Below are positions 1-8,094 of a DNA stretch of 8,918 bases, piece by piece; position 1 is the stretch's first letter; every line of letters begins with the position of its first letter. Source of the DNA: Deltaproteobacteria bacterium (GTDB taxonomy: Bacteria > Myxococcota > UBA796 > SXON01); the NCBI GenBank assembly GCA_947483545.1, contig CANKNP010000221.1, positions 1 to 8,918 of the forward strand, written 5' to 3'. The position numbers and the translations under genes are program-made. The notes beneath the pieces are model-generated. The model was not told where the DNA came from. It made no database searches and saw only the letters and a program-made list of their open reading frames with translations.

Positions 1-369
1 GGCGACCCGATCGTCGCGGAGTACGAGCTCGACGTTCGCGCGCCGGACGCTTCGAGCGCGCTCGAGGCCGAGGTCATCGGCCGGATCAACTCGGAAGCGT
101 ACCTCACGCAGGCTCGCGACACGGTGTTTCTGGGCCGGGGGACCGCGGATGGGATCGACGTCGGGGCGTCCTTTTTCATCGTAGACGACCGCGACGGCAT
201 CGAGATCCTCCCCTCGAAGAACAAGAGCGCAATGGGGCTGCCAGAGTGGGTGGTCGGTCGAATTGTCGTGGTTCGCGCGGAAGAAGACTGGTCAACTGCG
301 GTCGTGGTCGATTCGGCCCGCGAGCTTCACATCGGCGCGCGTGCCGTGACGGTGCCCAACGCCCAATAG
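1..369 (+). CDS. C-terminal part of a probable LysM-type secreted/envelope protein (5' truncated)
   Basis: The plus-strand frame is open from the first base and ends at TAG 367-369, giving about 122 residues with the N-terminus outside the window. Seen directly: alternating short hydrophobic strands and glycine turns, including VFLGRGTADGIDVG (roughly residues 42-55 of the visible part), a later VVGRIVVVRA and ELHIGARAV near the end. These fit the beta-rich C-terminal domain found after LysM peptidoglycan-binding repeats in many deltaproteobacterial secreted proteins, where a 'GxxDGvxvG' strand is followed by 'vGelvVv...StAlV..s..EihvGdrV'. That match is from memory of the family, and no LysM repeat is visible here. 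The gene sits 43 bases before copA on the same strand and could be co-transcribed with it. The frame is well supported; the family name is less so. Confidence 0.6.
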   Translation, partial: GDPIVAEYELDVRAPDASSALEAEVIGRINSEAYLTQARDTVFLGRGTADGIDVGASFFIVDDRDGIEILPSKNKSAMGLPEWVVGRIVVVRAEEDWSTAVVVDSARELHIGARAVTVPNAQ

Positions 370-412
370 CCGTGGTGTCAAGCCGGCTTCTATCAATCTC
401 CGCATCGAGGGA

Positions 413-2575
413 ATGCACTGCGCTGCCTGCGTTGGGCGCGTCGAAAAGGTGCTTCTCCGGGTCGAAGGGGTCGAGGCCGCCTCGGTCAACTTCGCCACCG
501 GACAGGCGGCCGTAGACCTCCGCGCCGCAGTAGCACCCGAGCAGCTGATCGCAGCCGTCACGCGCGCGGGCTACAACGCGCGGGTCTCCCGGCTGGCGGA
601 GATCGACGAAGAAGCAAAGCTACAAGCCAGAGAACTCAGGTCGAAGTGGTCACGCGCCGCATTCGCGGGAGTCGTCGCGTTGCCGGCGCTCGTGCTCATG
701 TGGCCGGGCCTGTTGCCGCACGACCAAATGGCCAGCGTCAACCTGGGCTTCATTGTGGCCAGCGTGCTCGTCATCGGCGTCTCCGGTCGCGATTTCTACC
801 AGCGTGCGGCGCTGGGGCTCCGTATCGGCCGTTTCGACATGGATACCCTGGTGGCGCTCGGCACGGCGGCAGCCACGATCCACGCGGTCCTCAATGTCTA
901 CCTGGATCCCCACGCGCACACCTACCTCGACGCCGTACCCACGGTGATCGGCGCCGTGCTCGCCGGACAGGCACTCGAGCTCCGGGCGCGTCGGCAGACG
1001 GGGGCGGCCCTTCGGTCACTCCTGGAGCTTGCCCCTACGGAGGCGCTGCTACTCCGCGAGGGCGTCGAGAGCGTGGTGCCCCTCGCGGCGCTTCGTCCCG
1101 GCGACCGCGTCCGGGTGCGCCCACATGACCGGGTCCCGGTCGACGGGGAGGTCGAGGAGGGCCGGTCCATGGTGGATCAATCGATGCTGACCGGCGAAGT
1201 GATGCCAGTGGAGCGCGGACCCGGCGACAAGGTGGTCGGGGGCACGCTCAACGGCCCCTCAATGCTCATCCTCCGAGCCACAGCCGTCGGCGAAGATGCG
1301 GTGTTGAGTCGAATCATCGATCTCGTGTCACGCGCCCAGGCCACGCGACCTCCCGTCGCCGCGCTCGTGGATCGTGTCGCCGGCGTGTTTGTACCGGCCG
1401 TGCTCGGGATCGCGGTGTGCGCGGCGGTCGCCTGGAGCGTGACGGATCCGCTTCGAGGGGTGATGGCGGGCCTCGCGGTGCTGGTGGTGGCGTGCCCATG
1501 TGCCCTGGGGCTCGCTACGCCGATCTCGCTCGTCGTCGGACTGGGAAATGCGGCGCGCGCCGGCGTATTGTTGCGCGATGGCGCCGCGCTCCAGACCCTC
1601 TCGGAGCTCGACACCGTTGTGTTCGACAAAACCGGCACCTTGACGCTCGGCCAGCCCGTGGTGCGCGCCTATGTTGAGCTCCCCTCACACGACCCGCTCG
1701 CCGGGGAGGCGGCGGCGCCACCCGAGGCCCTCCTGGCGCTGGCCGCTGCGGCTGACCGGAGCACCAACCATCCGCTTGGTCGTGCGCTGCTCCGGGAGGC
1801 GCTGCTCCACCGAGACGACGAGCTCCCCGAAGCGACCGAGGTCACCGTGACCCCCGGTCAGGGAGTCGAAGCGCTGGTTGACGGCTGGCAACTCCGCGTC
1901 GGCCGCCCGAGTTGGGTGGGCCTGCCTCCCGACCAACTGCCGCCGAACGAAGGAACGCCGATCGGTGTCCGCGCTCGCCGCGCGGGTTGGGTGCGGGTCG
2001 GCGTGGTCCACGTCGCCGACACCGAACGGGAAGGCGCGGCGGAGGCCGTTGCCGGGCTGCGAGCGCTGGGGCTTCGGGTGCTCCTGCTCTCGGGTGACAC
2101 CGAAGCGGAGGCGCAGCGGCTGGCGCGCCGGCTAGGGATCACCGAGGTGATCGCTGGGGTGCTACCTGACGGGAAAGTGGCGGTGATCCGCTCTCTTCAA
2201 GCAGATGGCCGACGCGTAGCTATGGTGGGCGACGGAATCAATGACGCGCCTGCGCTCGCCGCCGCCGACGTGGGCATCGCGATGGGCACCGGCACGGAAG
2301 TGGCGATGGAGGCCGCGGCGGTCACGTTGAGCCGCTCCGATCCACGAGCGGTCGTCGATGCCATCGTGATCGCCAGGGAGACCCTGCGAAACGTCAAGCA
2401 GAACCTGTGGGGGGCCTTCGGCTACAACGTGCTGGCGATCCCCATCGCCGCGGCAGGTTGGCTCCACCCCGCGATCGCGGGAGCCGCTATGGCCCTCTCT
2501 TCGGTCACCGTGGTCGCCAACGCCCGTCGGCTGGCGCGTCGCACGACGGGCGTGCCAAAAAAACCCGTTTTATAG
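413..2575 (+). CDS. copA: Cu(I)-exporting P1B-type ATPase, CopA-like
   Basis: Inner-membrane pump that uses ATP to move Cu(I) out of the cytoplasm. In the 720-residue reading from ATG 413: one N-terminal HMA domain with CxxC at C3/C6 (residues 1-58), predicted membrane pairs near 83-126 and 143-188, actuator TGE at 260-262, the transmembrane metal site CPC at 361-363, phosphorylation site D405 in DKTGTLT, the HP motif of the nucleotide domain at 453-454, and GDGIND at 606-611. The last two helices carry Y671-N672 and M693..S696-S697, the signature that separates Cu(I)/Ag(I) pumps from Zn/Cd pumps. Only one HMA domain is present. ATG 413 is itself the Met of the GMxCxxC motif. The frame upstream reads SINLRIEG, the expected first HMA strand, but has no ATG, GTG, TTG or CTG back to the stop at 347-349, so the true start is uncertain. 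A CcoI/FixI role is less likely, as no cco gene is nearby. Confidence 0.95.
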   Translation: MHCAACVGRVEKVLLRVEGVEAASVNFATGQAAVDLRAAVAPEQLIAAVTRAGYNARVSRLAEIDEEAKLQARELRSKWSRAAFAGVVALPALVLMWPGLLPHDQMASVNLGFIVASVLVIGVSGRDFYQRAALGLRIGRFDMDTLVALGTAAATIHAVLNVYLDPHAHTYLDAVPTVIGAVLAGQALELRARRQTGAALRSLLELAPTEALLLREGVESVVPLAALRPGDRVRVRPHDRVPVDGEVEEGRSMVDQSMLTGEVMPVERGPGDKVVGGTLNGPSMLILRATAVGEDAVLSRIIDLVSRAQATRPPVAALVDRVAGVFVPAVLGIAVCAAVAWSVTDPLRGVMAGLAVLVVACPCALGLATPISLVVGLGNAARAGVLLRDGAALQTLSELDTVVFDKTGTLTLGQPVVRAYVELPSHDPLAGEAAAPPEALLALAAAADRSTNHPLGRALLREALLHRDDELPEATEVTVTPGQGVEALVDGWQLRVGRPSWVGLPPDQLPPNEGTPIGVRARRAGWVRVGVVHVADTEREGAAEAVAGLRALGLRVLLLSGDTEAEAQRLARRLGITEVIAGVLPDGKVAVIRSLQADGRRVAMVGDGINDAPALAAADVGIAMGTGTEVAMEAAAVTLSRSDPRAVVDAIVIARETLRNVKQNLWGAFGYNVLAIPIAAAGWLHPAIAGAAMALSSVTVVANARRLARRTTGVPKKPVL

Positions 2576-3661
2576 CCGGTACATCATGTACTGTAGGGTC
2601 TTGAGCATCTCGTCGGTCGAGTTACGCGCGACACGGAAGGTGCTGAACACCACCTTGCCCTTGCCGCTGTTGAACGAGACGAGGAGCGGCACCTGCGCCA
2701 AAGAGTACTCGGACATGCCCTCAGAATAAGGCACGTTGGCGGTGAGATGGACCGAGACGCCGGTGGTGACGTTCTCCACCGGCGGCCAGACTGGCAAATC
2801 GTAGAGGATCGGCAGGTAGGTGAGCTCGAGGAAGTCCGCGAGGGACTGGTCGGCGATCGCCGCCGTCACCGAGGCGTAATCGCCCTTCTGCGCGTCATCG
2901 GGCACCTCGTCGGCACCGACAAAATCCACGGCGTCGGGCCAGCCAATCTCAACCACGTCGTAAGCCCAGTCGGAGGCGTAGATCGTGCCGCCGGCAGTGA
3001 CGTAGTTGCGGAGATTGTCGATGTTGGTGGCCGAGGCGTCACCGCCGTAGATCACGCCCTCCTCGACGAAGCCGCCGTTGAGGAAGATGATGTCATACTT
3101 GCCAAGCTCTTCTGGGTCGGCGAGGAAGCCGCTTAGCACGTCCACATCCAGGCCATCGATCAGCACGTAGTTGGCGAAGCCCATCTGGTTGAGGACCTCG
3201 TGGAAGTCGTCGTAGTCGCCGGTCACCACTGCGACGTCGAGCGAGAGCGGGTCAAAACAATCGGGCTCCTCCAGCTCGACCACCGCCTGGGAGGCGACGT
3301 ACACCGTCTCCTGGGTGAGCAGGTCAGGCCCGTACTGCACGTAGACGGTGTACTCGGTCTCGCCCGGGAGCTGATCAAGGAGCCAGTAGCCATCCTGGTC
3401 GGAGTAGGCCGTGCGAAGATCATAGACCGTCCCCGATTCGTCGACCAGGTTCACGTAGGCCATCGCGTCAGGGAGCCAGGTGCGACCTGAAGGATCACAG
3501 ACGCGCCCACTGATGCTGCCCGGAGCGATTTCCACGGGGGGCACCTTGTCGACCGTGAAGTTGACGTCCGAACAGCCGAAGCCGGCCAGCCCCACGATGA
3601 GCGCCGCAAGCGAGCCCGTCGATCCCCGCTGCGAACGCCCTATCGGCTTACTATCCAACAT
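2570..3661 (-). CDS. Probable lipoprotein: carboxypeptidase-regulatory-like domain plus ThuA/GATase-like domain
   Basis: The frame opens further upstream (ATG 3733), but ATG at 3659-3661 is chosen because AGGGG lies seven bases before it and it yields a normal signal peptide. From this start the product has 363 residues. A short basic N-region (K5, R9, R12) leads into a hydrophobic stretch (about 17-29) and C30 in LAGFGC, a loose lipobox, suggesting a lipid-anchored envelope protein. Residues about 48-123 look like a carboxypeptidase-regulatory/Ig-like fold (GSISGRVCDPSG, later DGYWLLDQLPG). Residues about 140-363 have a Rossmann-like pattern (LDVAVVTGDY, YDIIFLNGG, VTAGGTIYASDW, GKGKVVFSTF), as in ThuA or glutamine-amidotransferase-like domains. 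C55 and C135 could form a disulfide. No catalytic Cys-His-Glu triad is evident, so a binding or structural role is as likely as catalysis. It lies 74 bases downstream of the penicillin-binding protein gene. The specific function is unknown. Confidence 0.85.
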   Translation of the reverse strand: MLDSKPIGRSQRGSTGSLAALIVGLAGFGCSDVNFTVDKVPPVEIAPGSISGRVCDPSGRTWLPDAMAYVNLVDESGTVYDLRTAYSDQDGYWLLDQLPGETEYTVYVQYGPDLLTQETVYVASQAVVELEEPDCFDPLSLDVAVVTGDYDDFHEVLNQMGFANYVLIDGLDVDVLSGFLADPEELGKYDIIFLNGGFVEEGVIYGGDASATNIDNLRNYVTAGGTIYASDWAYDVVEIGWPDAVDFVGADEVPDDAQKGDYASVTAAIADQSLADFLELTYLPILYDLPVWPPVENVTTGVSVHLTANVPYSEGMSEYSLAQVPLLVSFNSGKGKVVFSTFRVARNSTDEMLKTLQYMMYRL

Positions 3662-3668
3662 CGTCACA

Positions 3669-3673
3669 CCCCT
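3669..3673 (-). promoter_or_regulatory. Ribosome binding site deciding the lipoprotein start
   Basis: On the minus strand AGGGG lies seven bases before ATG 3659-3661. The upstream in-frame ATGs lack such a site, and starting from them would place 24 extra residues before the signal peptide. Confidence 0.6.
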
Positions 3674-3735
3674 GACCATAAGCATCTTAGTACAGCAGCC
3701 ACGCGTACGCGAGCGCGTTTCGGCATGCGGCACCC

Positions 3736-6700
3736 TCAGCCTGCGGGGGCGGGCGGCCCCTCCGGCGCGCCCTCCTCCGGATCGAGGACTTCGACCGGCA
3801 GCACCGGCTCAGCCTGCGGCGCTGGCGGGTCGGCGGGAAGGGGTACAGTAGCTGGAGCGGGCCGCAGAAGCCCAAAATGCCTCGCCGGCGGGTCCCCCGC
3901 GAGCGTCAGGGTGCGGGCGCCACCCGGGCTCTCGTCGCGAGGCACTCCTGTACCGTCCATCACCGCTGCGGCCCGCAAACCCTCAGACGGCTCCAGTAAT
4001 GCCGGCCCGACCACGCCAGCGTCGGCCAGCGCCTGCGCCAGGCCGAGCCATATCGGCAGCGCCCCGTTGGCTCCTTGAACCCGAAGTTTACCTCGTTTCA
4101 TTGGACGATTGTCGTCGTAGCCAACGTACGCGGCGAGGGTCCAGGCGTCGCCCCAGCGCGTAGCCCCCACCGTCGGCGCGAAGCCCACAAAAGCAGCATT
4201 CCGATAATCGTTGGTGGTACCTGTCTTTCCGAAGAGCGGAACGGACTGACCCCCTACGGTCAACGCGCCCAGGGCCCGGCGCCCGGTGCCCAGGTCGACC
4301 ACGTTCCTCAGAATGTCGCCCGTCATTTCCCCCGCGAGCGGATCAAGGACCTGCTCGCCCTGCGGGCGTGCGCGGTAGACGACATTGCCCCCCGCGTCGC
4401 GGATCTCAGCGATCAAGAGCACCGAGCTCGGTGGCGGCGGCAGGTCGAATCCGACGCGCAGACCGCTCACAGCGCCCTCGGCGAATCCTTCGCCTGGGGC
4501 GGTCCAACGTTTCCCGTCCAACATCCCCTGGTAGGTGGTGGCCACATCCACGAGGCTCAGATCGGCCGCCCCCAGCGGCAATGACAGGACCTCCGGCACG
4601 TCCGTCTCAACACCAAAGGTACGAAGGAGCTCCACAACTGCCTTGATGCCCACCAGGATGCGTAGATCGGGGTTGAGGGCGACTACGGAAGGGTCCCAGG
4701 GATCGCGCCCGGTGAGCGCTGCGGTCTCGCGATCCACCTCCGCGCGGAGCTCGCGGAGGGTGCTGCGATGAAGCTCACCTTCTACCAGCCAATCCTCGGG
4801 GTCTGGGGGAGAGGGAGGCGCCTCCGGCGTCTCTGGCGCCGGATGCCACCAGGCTGTGCTCCCGGCCTGCGGAGGTGCCTTTGGGAGGCGCGGCAACAAA
4901 ACCGCGTCGGCGGCCGGAATATATCCAGCGGGAGCACGGCCGCAGGCCACTTTTCGACTCACCGGATCGACAAAGCGCCGCCCGATCTCCTCTTCACAGC
5001 GCACCGCGGCAGCCTCGAGCTCCAACAGGTTCCGACCCAGGATCTTAAGCTTCAACTCCCGATCTGCCGCCGACCCTCCCCGGGAGAGTCGACTCCGCTC
5101 GGCGGCGATCCCTCCGTAGCCGTGGCTGAGGGAACGGAGGGCAGCGGCGTCTTCCGGGTGCGGGAGCGTGGCGGCGCGAGCGAGCAGGCGCTCTTTTGCC
5201 ACCGCGAAGGCGTACTCCTCGAAACGGTCCGGGCTCGAGCGTATGTCCTCCGTGTCGCGTAGCCGGCGACCGTAGCTGGCAGTGTCTTCGCCTGGCGCGG
5301 GACCGAGACCCACCTGGTCCATCAGCGCGCGGAAGGCGTCGACGTCGAGGCGATCGGTGAGGTGCGCCAGCAGCCAGACGCTCGCGAGGTTCTCAGACCG
5401 AGCGCCCGCCAGCGACATCGACACAAAACTCTCGGAGGGATGATCGGGACGCGGATAATACCAGGTCTGTCGGAAATAGAACGCGTTGCGACGGTTGTCC
5501 AACATATCGGTGGGTAACCAACCAAGCTGGAGGGCCGCGAGATAAACAAGGGGCTTCCACGTGCTCCCGAACTGCCGCAAGGCGCGGGACGCCCTGTCAA
5601 AGTTCCGATTGTCGTTGCCCCCCACCAGCGCGCGAACCTCACCACGCTCCAGCGCCACGACGGCCCCCTGCATGGTCGGGCGAAGCTCCAGGTCACACCG
5701 GGCGTCTCCGATGACGCCGGGCCGCACGGACACCAGCACAAGGCCTCCGACGCCGAGGGTGTCGACTACGCTCTGTCGCGCCGCGGCGTCCGCCGGCGCA
5801 CGGGGATCGCCCGTACGCGAACGTGCGACCACCTCGACAATCCGGGTGATCCCTGCCTCATCGACAAGGCAGGGCCGACCGCCTACATCCAACGTGATCG
5901 TCTCGCCCACGCCGCGCACCCTAGCCAGGTAGAACGCGCGCGGGGCGAGCGGCACACCAGGCTCCATCGGCATGACCGAACGTTCGGGCATCAGGAGGGC
6001 GCGCGCGCCGGAACGCTCGATGATCGGTCCGATCTCCGTCAGGTGATGCCAGAGGGCATAGGTCGCTCCGGCCTGAGCGGCCACGTCGAGCGTTGTGACG
6101 ATCTGGATGCCGGCCGTGGAGGGATTGTCGATGCCCTGTCGAGAAAAGAGCTCCAGGAAAGGTTCCCCTTCGAGCTGGGCCTGCACCGCGTCTAGCACAA
6201 CCGAACGATCATACTGGAAGGTGCCCCGTTTGAACACCAGCGGGGTGGCCATCACGCTGTTGTACGTGCCCCGGTCGATGTAGGCATCGTCCAACATACG
6301 TCCCAACACATAGGCCGTTCGGTCGTTGGCCGCGGCCTCAGCGGCGTTCCGCCGTTCCTCGCTCTCGCCAAGGAACGGGTTGTACCGCGATGGCGCCTTT
6401 ACGAGTCCCGCCAGGAAGGCACACTCCTTCAACGTCAGCTCACGAACGGTCTTGTCGAAGAAGTACCGCGCCGCGATGGCCAAGCCGCGCCCGTTGGCCG
6501 AGACGTGGAATTGGTTGGCGTAGAACTCCAGGATCTCTTCCTTGGAGTAATGCGCCTCCAGCCGGAGCGCGTTCACAAGCTCGCCCCACTTGCTCCGTAG
6601 AGAACGATCCGGACGATAAAACAGGTTCTTCGCTGTCTGTTGCGTCAGCGTGGACCCGCCCGCGACGACCTTTCCGGCGTTGAGGTTCTGCCAGGCGGCG

Positions 6701-7074
6701 CGGAAAATATGTTTGGGATCGACACCGGGATGCTGCCAGAAGTTCCCGTCCTCGGCGGCCACGATCGCGTTGACGTAGTCCCTCGGGAGCTCGGCGAACG
6801 ACAGATAAGACCGATGCTCCTGGTCAAAAAAGACCCCCAACCGCGTGCGGCCATCGCGGTAGAGCACCGGAGATTCCTGCGCGATGATCGACATCACGTG
6901 GGCCCGCACAAGCTCTGGCCCGGGCTCCTCCACCACATGTGTCTGGTACGCGTACGTGGCCCAAGCCAAGCTGAACGCGGCGGCGAGGGTCGATACGAAG
7001 ATGGACCGCCACAACCAGCGAAAACGACGTGGGGCAGGAGGGTTGGACTTGGGATGATCTACGGCGGCGCTCAT
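3736..7074 (-). CDS. Bifunctional class A penicillin-binding protein (GT51 glycosyltransferase + transpeptidase)
   Basis: Polymerises lipid II glycan strands and cross-links peptidoglycan in the periplasm. It has 1112 residues, against roughly 700-900 for common class A enzymes. There is a basic cytoplasmic N-tail and one membrane anchor (about 23-42). GT51 motifs: AAEDGNFWQHPG with catalytic E108, GGSTLTQQ at 139-146, and KEEILEFYANQ at 178-188 with second Glu E183, followed by AFLAGLVKAPSRYNP. The transpeptidase has S504-T-W-K507 as SxxK (preceded by FG where PG is usual), S560-E-N562 as SxN and K950-T-G-T953. Both active sites look intact. Between SxN and KTG lies an extra stretch, about 590-800, with helical charged segments and a proline-rich linker (731-760). 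The last 50 residues are rich in Pro, Ala and Glu. The start overlaps the stop of the upstream glycosyltransferase as ATGA, with AAGGAGG seven bases before it. Confidence 0.96.
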   Translation of the reverse strand: MSAAVDHPKSNPPAPRRFRWLWRSIFVSTLAAAFSLAWATYAYQTHVVEEPGPELVRAHVMSIIAQESPVLYRDGRTRLGVFFDQEHRSYLSFAELPRDYVNAIVAAEDGNFWQHPGVDPKHIFRAAWQNLNAGKVVAGGSTLTQQTAKNLFYRPDRSLRSKWGELVNALRLEAHYSKEEILEFYANQFHVSANGRGLAIAARYFFDKTVRELTLKECAFLAGLVKAPSRYNPFLGESEERRNAAEAAANDRTAYVLGRMLDDAYIDRGTYNSVMATPLVFKRGTFQYDRSVVLDAVQAQLEGEPFLELFSRQGIDNPSTAGIQIVTTLDVAAQAGATYALWHHLTEIGPIIERSGARALLMPERSVMPMEPGVPLAPRAFYLARVRGVGETITLDVGGRPCLVDEAGITRIVEVVARSRTGDPRAPADAAARQSVVDTLGVGGLVLVSVRPGVIGDARCDLELRPTMQGAVVALERGEVRALVGGNDNRNFDRASRALRQFGSTWKPLVYLAALQLGWLPTDMLDNRRNAFYFRQTWYYPRPDHPSESFVSMSLAGARSENLASVWLLAHLTDRLDVDAFRALMDQVGLGPAPGEDTASYGRRLRDTEDIRSSPDRFEEYAFAVAKERLLARAATLPHPEDAAALRSLSHGYGGIAAERSRLSRGGSAADRELKLKILGRNLLELEAAAVRCEEEIGRRFVDPVSRKVACGRAPAGYIPAADAVLLPRLPKAPPQAGSTAWWHPAPETPEAPPSPPDPEDWLVEGELHRSTLRELRAEVDRETAALTGRDPWDPSVVALNPDLRILVGIKAVVELLRTFGVETDVPEVLSLPLGAADLSLVDVATTYQGMLDGKRWTAPGEGFAEGAVSGLRVGFDLPPPPSSVLLIAEIRDAGGNVVYRARPQGEQVLDPLAGEMTGDILRNVVDLGTGRRALGALTVGGQSVPLFGKTGTTNDYRNAAFVGFAPTVGATRWGDAWTLAAYVGYDDNRPMKRGKLRVQGANGALPIWLGLAQALADAGVVGPALLEPSEGLRAAAVMDGTGVPRDESPGGARTLTLAGDPPARHFGLLRPAPATVPLPADPPAPQAEPVLPVEVLDPEEGAPEGPPAPAG

Positions 7075-8093
7075 CGGACAGCCTCCTTGAGGAGCTCAAA
7101 TGCGCGGGAATAGGAGGCTGCGGGGGTGTGGTTCTCGGCGACGGCCCGACAGCGCAGTCCGAGCTCTGGATCCACCCGCTGGAGCGCCTGGCGGAACGCG
7201 TCGGGGCTGCGGCAGACCATCCAGGGCTCGGGCAAGACCTCAGCGGCGCCGGTATCCGGCGTAGTAAGCGCCGGAATGCCACAGGCCATCGCCTCCAGGC
7301 ATACGTTGGCGAACGGGTCGTAACGGGTAGGCAACAGCATGACGTCGGCCGCCTGCAGGATCCGTTCCACGTCCTGAACCGGGCCCAGAAACTTCACCGC
7401 CTCCGGAGCGGGCCAGGGAGTGTCCTTGCCGACCACCCACAGGGTGAATCCAGGTGGGAGCGACGCGATCGCCACATCCAGACCCTTTCGCCAGAAGCCG
7501 GTTCCCACGAATGCGGCCACCGGCCCACCGGCCCCGAGCTCGGCCCTCACCCGGCGGCGGACCTCGGGATCCGGCCGGAATCGTTGAAGATCGACGCCGT
7601 TGTAGACCACCTCCACCCGTTTCGCCCGGTAGTCCTCACGCAGGTCGTCCGCGCAGAAACGGGAATTCGCGATCACCACCTGCGCCGACTCCACCGCATG
7701 GCGATCCAGCGCCGTCTCCAGCCAATCGGTCGGCGAGACCCAACGACGCCAGGGGTGCACCCGCCGGAGGTAGGCCGCGTGTGAACCACCCCCAGCCCGA
7801 AAGAGCTGATGACCGGGCGTACGCCCGAAACCCATGACAGCGTCCCAACTCTCGGCGTCCACCGCCCGCCGAGCCGACCACCACAACGAGGCCATCTTGA
7901 CGGCGAGCCCAGGCCGCCACATGGGCAGGTGCTTGAAACGAACGCCAGGTTCTTGCTTCAGATCTTCGCGCACTTCGTTACAGAGCACGTGGACCTCGTG
8001 GCCCTCCCGTACCAACCATCGCGCAAGACCGACGAGGTAGCGTTCGGTGCCCCCGTGGGTGGTGAAACGGCGATGGACGAGTCCGATCTTCAT
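7071..8093 (-). CDS. GT4-family glycosyltransferase, WaaG/RfaG-like
   Basis: A 340-residue GT-B fold retaining glycosyltransferase that probably adds a sugar from a nucleotide donor to lipopolysaccharide core or another surface glycan at the cytoplasmic face of the inner membrane. Seen: a start typical of the family (MKIGLVHRRF, then HGGTERY with G14-G15 in the acceptor-side loop), IANSRF at 141-146, VVYNGVD at 162-168, and VGTGFWRKG at 196-204 with R202/K203 in the usual donor-phosphate position. The C-terminal EX7E motif is present as D259...E267, with Asp replacing the first Glu, in YDPFANVCLEAM. The overall layout recalls WaaG, but GT4 substrates cannot be read from sequence. No good ribosome binding site precedes ATG 8093; a 12-base palindrome sits there instead. 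It is the first gene of the minus-strand cluster, its TGA overlapping the next ATG. Confidence 0.93.
   Translation of the reverse strand: MKIGLVHRRFTTHGGTERYLVGLARWLVREGHEVHVLCNEVREDLKQEPGVRFKHLPMWRPGLAVKMASLWWSARRAVDAESWDAVMGFGRTPGHQLFRAGGGSHAAYLRRVHPWRRWVSPTDWLETALDRHAVESAQVVIANSRFCADDLREDYRAKRVEVVYNGVDLQRFRPDPEVRRRVRAELGAGGPVAAFVGTGFWRKGLDVAIASLPPGFTLWVVGKDTPWPAPEAVKFLGPVQDVERILQAADVMLLPTRYDPFANVCLEAMACGIPALTTPDTGAAEVLPEPWMVCRSPDAFRQALQRVDPELGLRCRAVAENHTPAASYSRAFELLKEAVR
7082..7088 (-). promoter_or_regulatory. Strong ribosome binding site of the penicillin-binding protein gene
   Basis: AAGGAGG on the minus strand is a near-perfect match to the anti-Shine-Dalgarno sequence, seven bases before ATG 7072-7074. 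It lies inside the last codons of the upstream glycosyltransferase gene. The enzyme can therefore be started de novo as well as by coupling through the ATGA overlap. Confidence 0.8.
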
Positions 8094-8094
8094 G

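Noticed and set aside
2532..2557. Stem-loop at the end of copA followed by seven A residues, considered as a terminator
   Set aside because: The stem has two wobble pairs and is followed by A, not T, on the plus strand. For the minus transcript the T run comes before the stem, so neither direction fits an intrinsic terminator.
3692..3720. CG-rich near-palindrome (ACGCGTACGCGAGCGCGT) between the penicillin-binding protein and lipoprotein genes
   Set aside because: Only a five-base stem forms, no T run follows, and such words are common in this GC-rich sequence.
4768..5262. Plus-strand open frame of 164 codons within the penicillin-binding protein gene
   Set aside because: It is opposite the transpeptidase insert, where the minus frame is continuous with conserved motifs on both sides. 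No domain is seen on the plus strand.
7029..7784. Long plus-strand open frame (251 codons)
   Set aside because: It lies opposite the well-supported glycosyltransferase gene, its translation shows no domain, and it reflects high GC content on the opposite strand.
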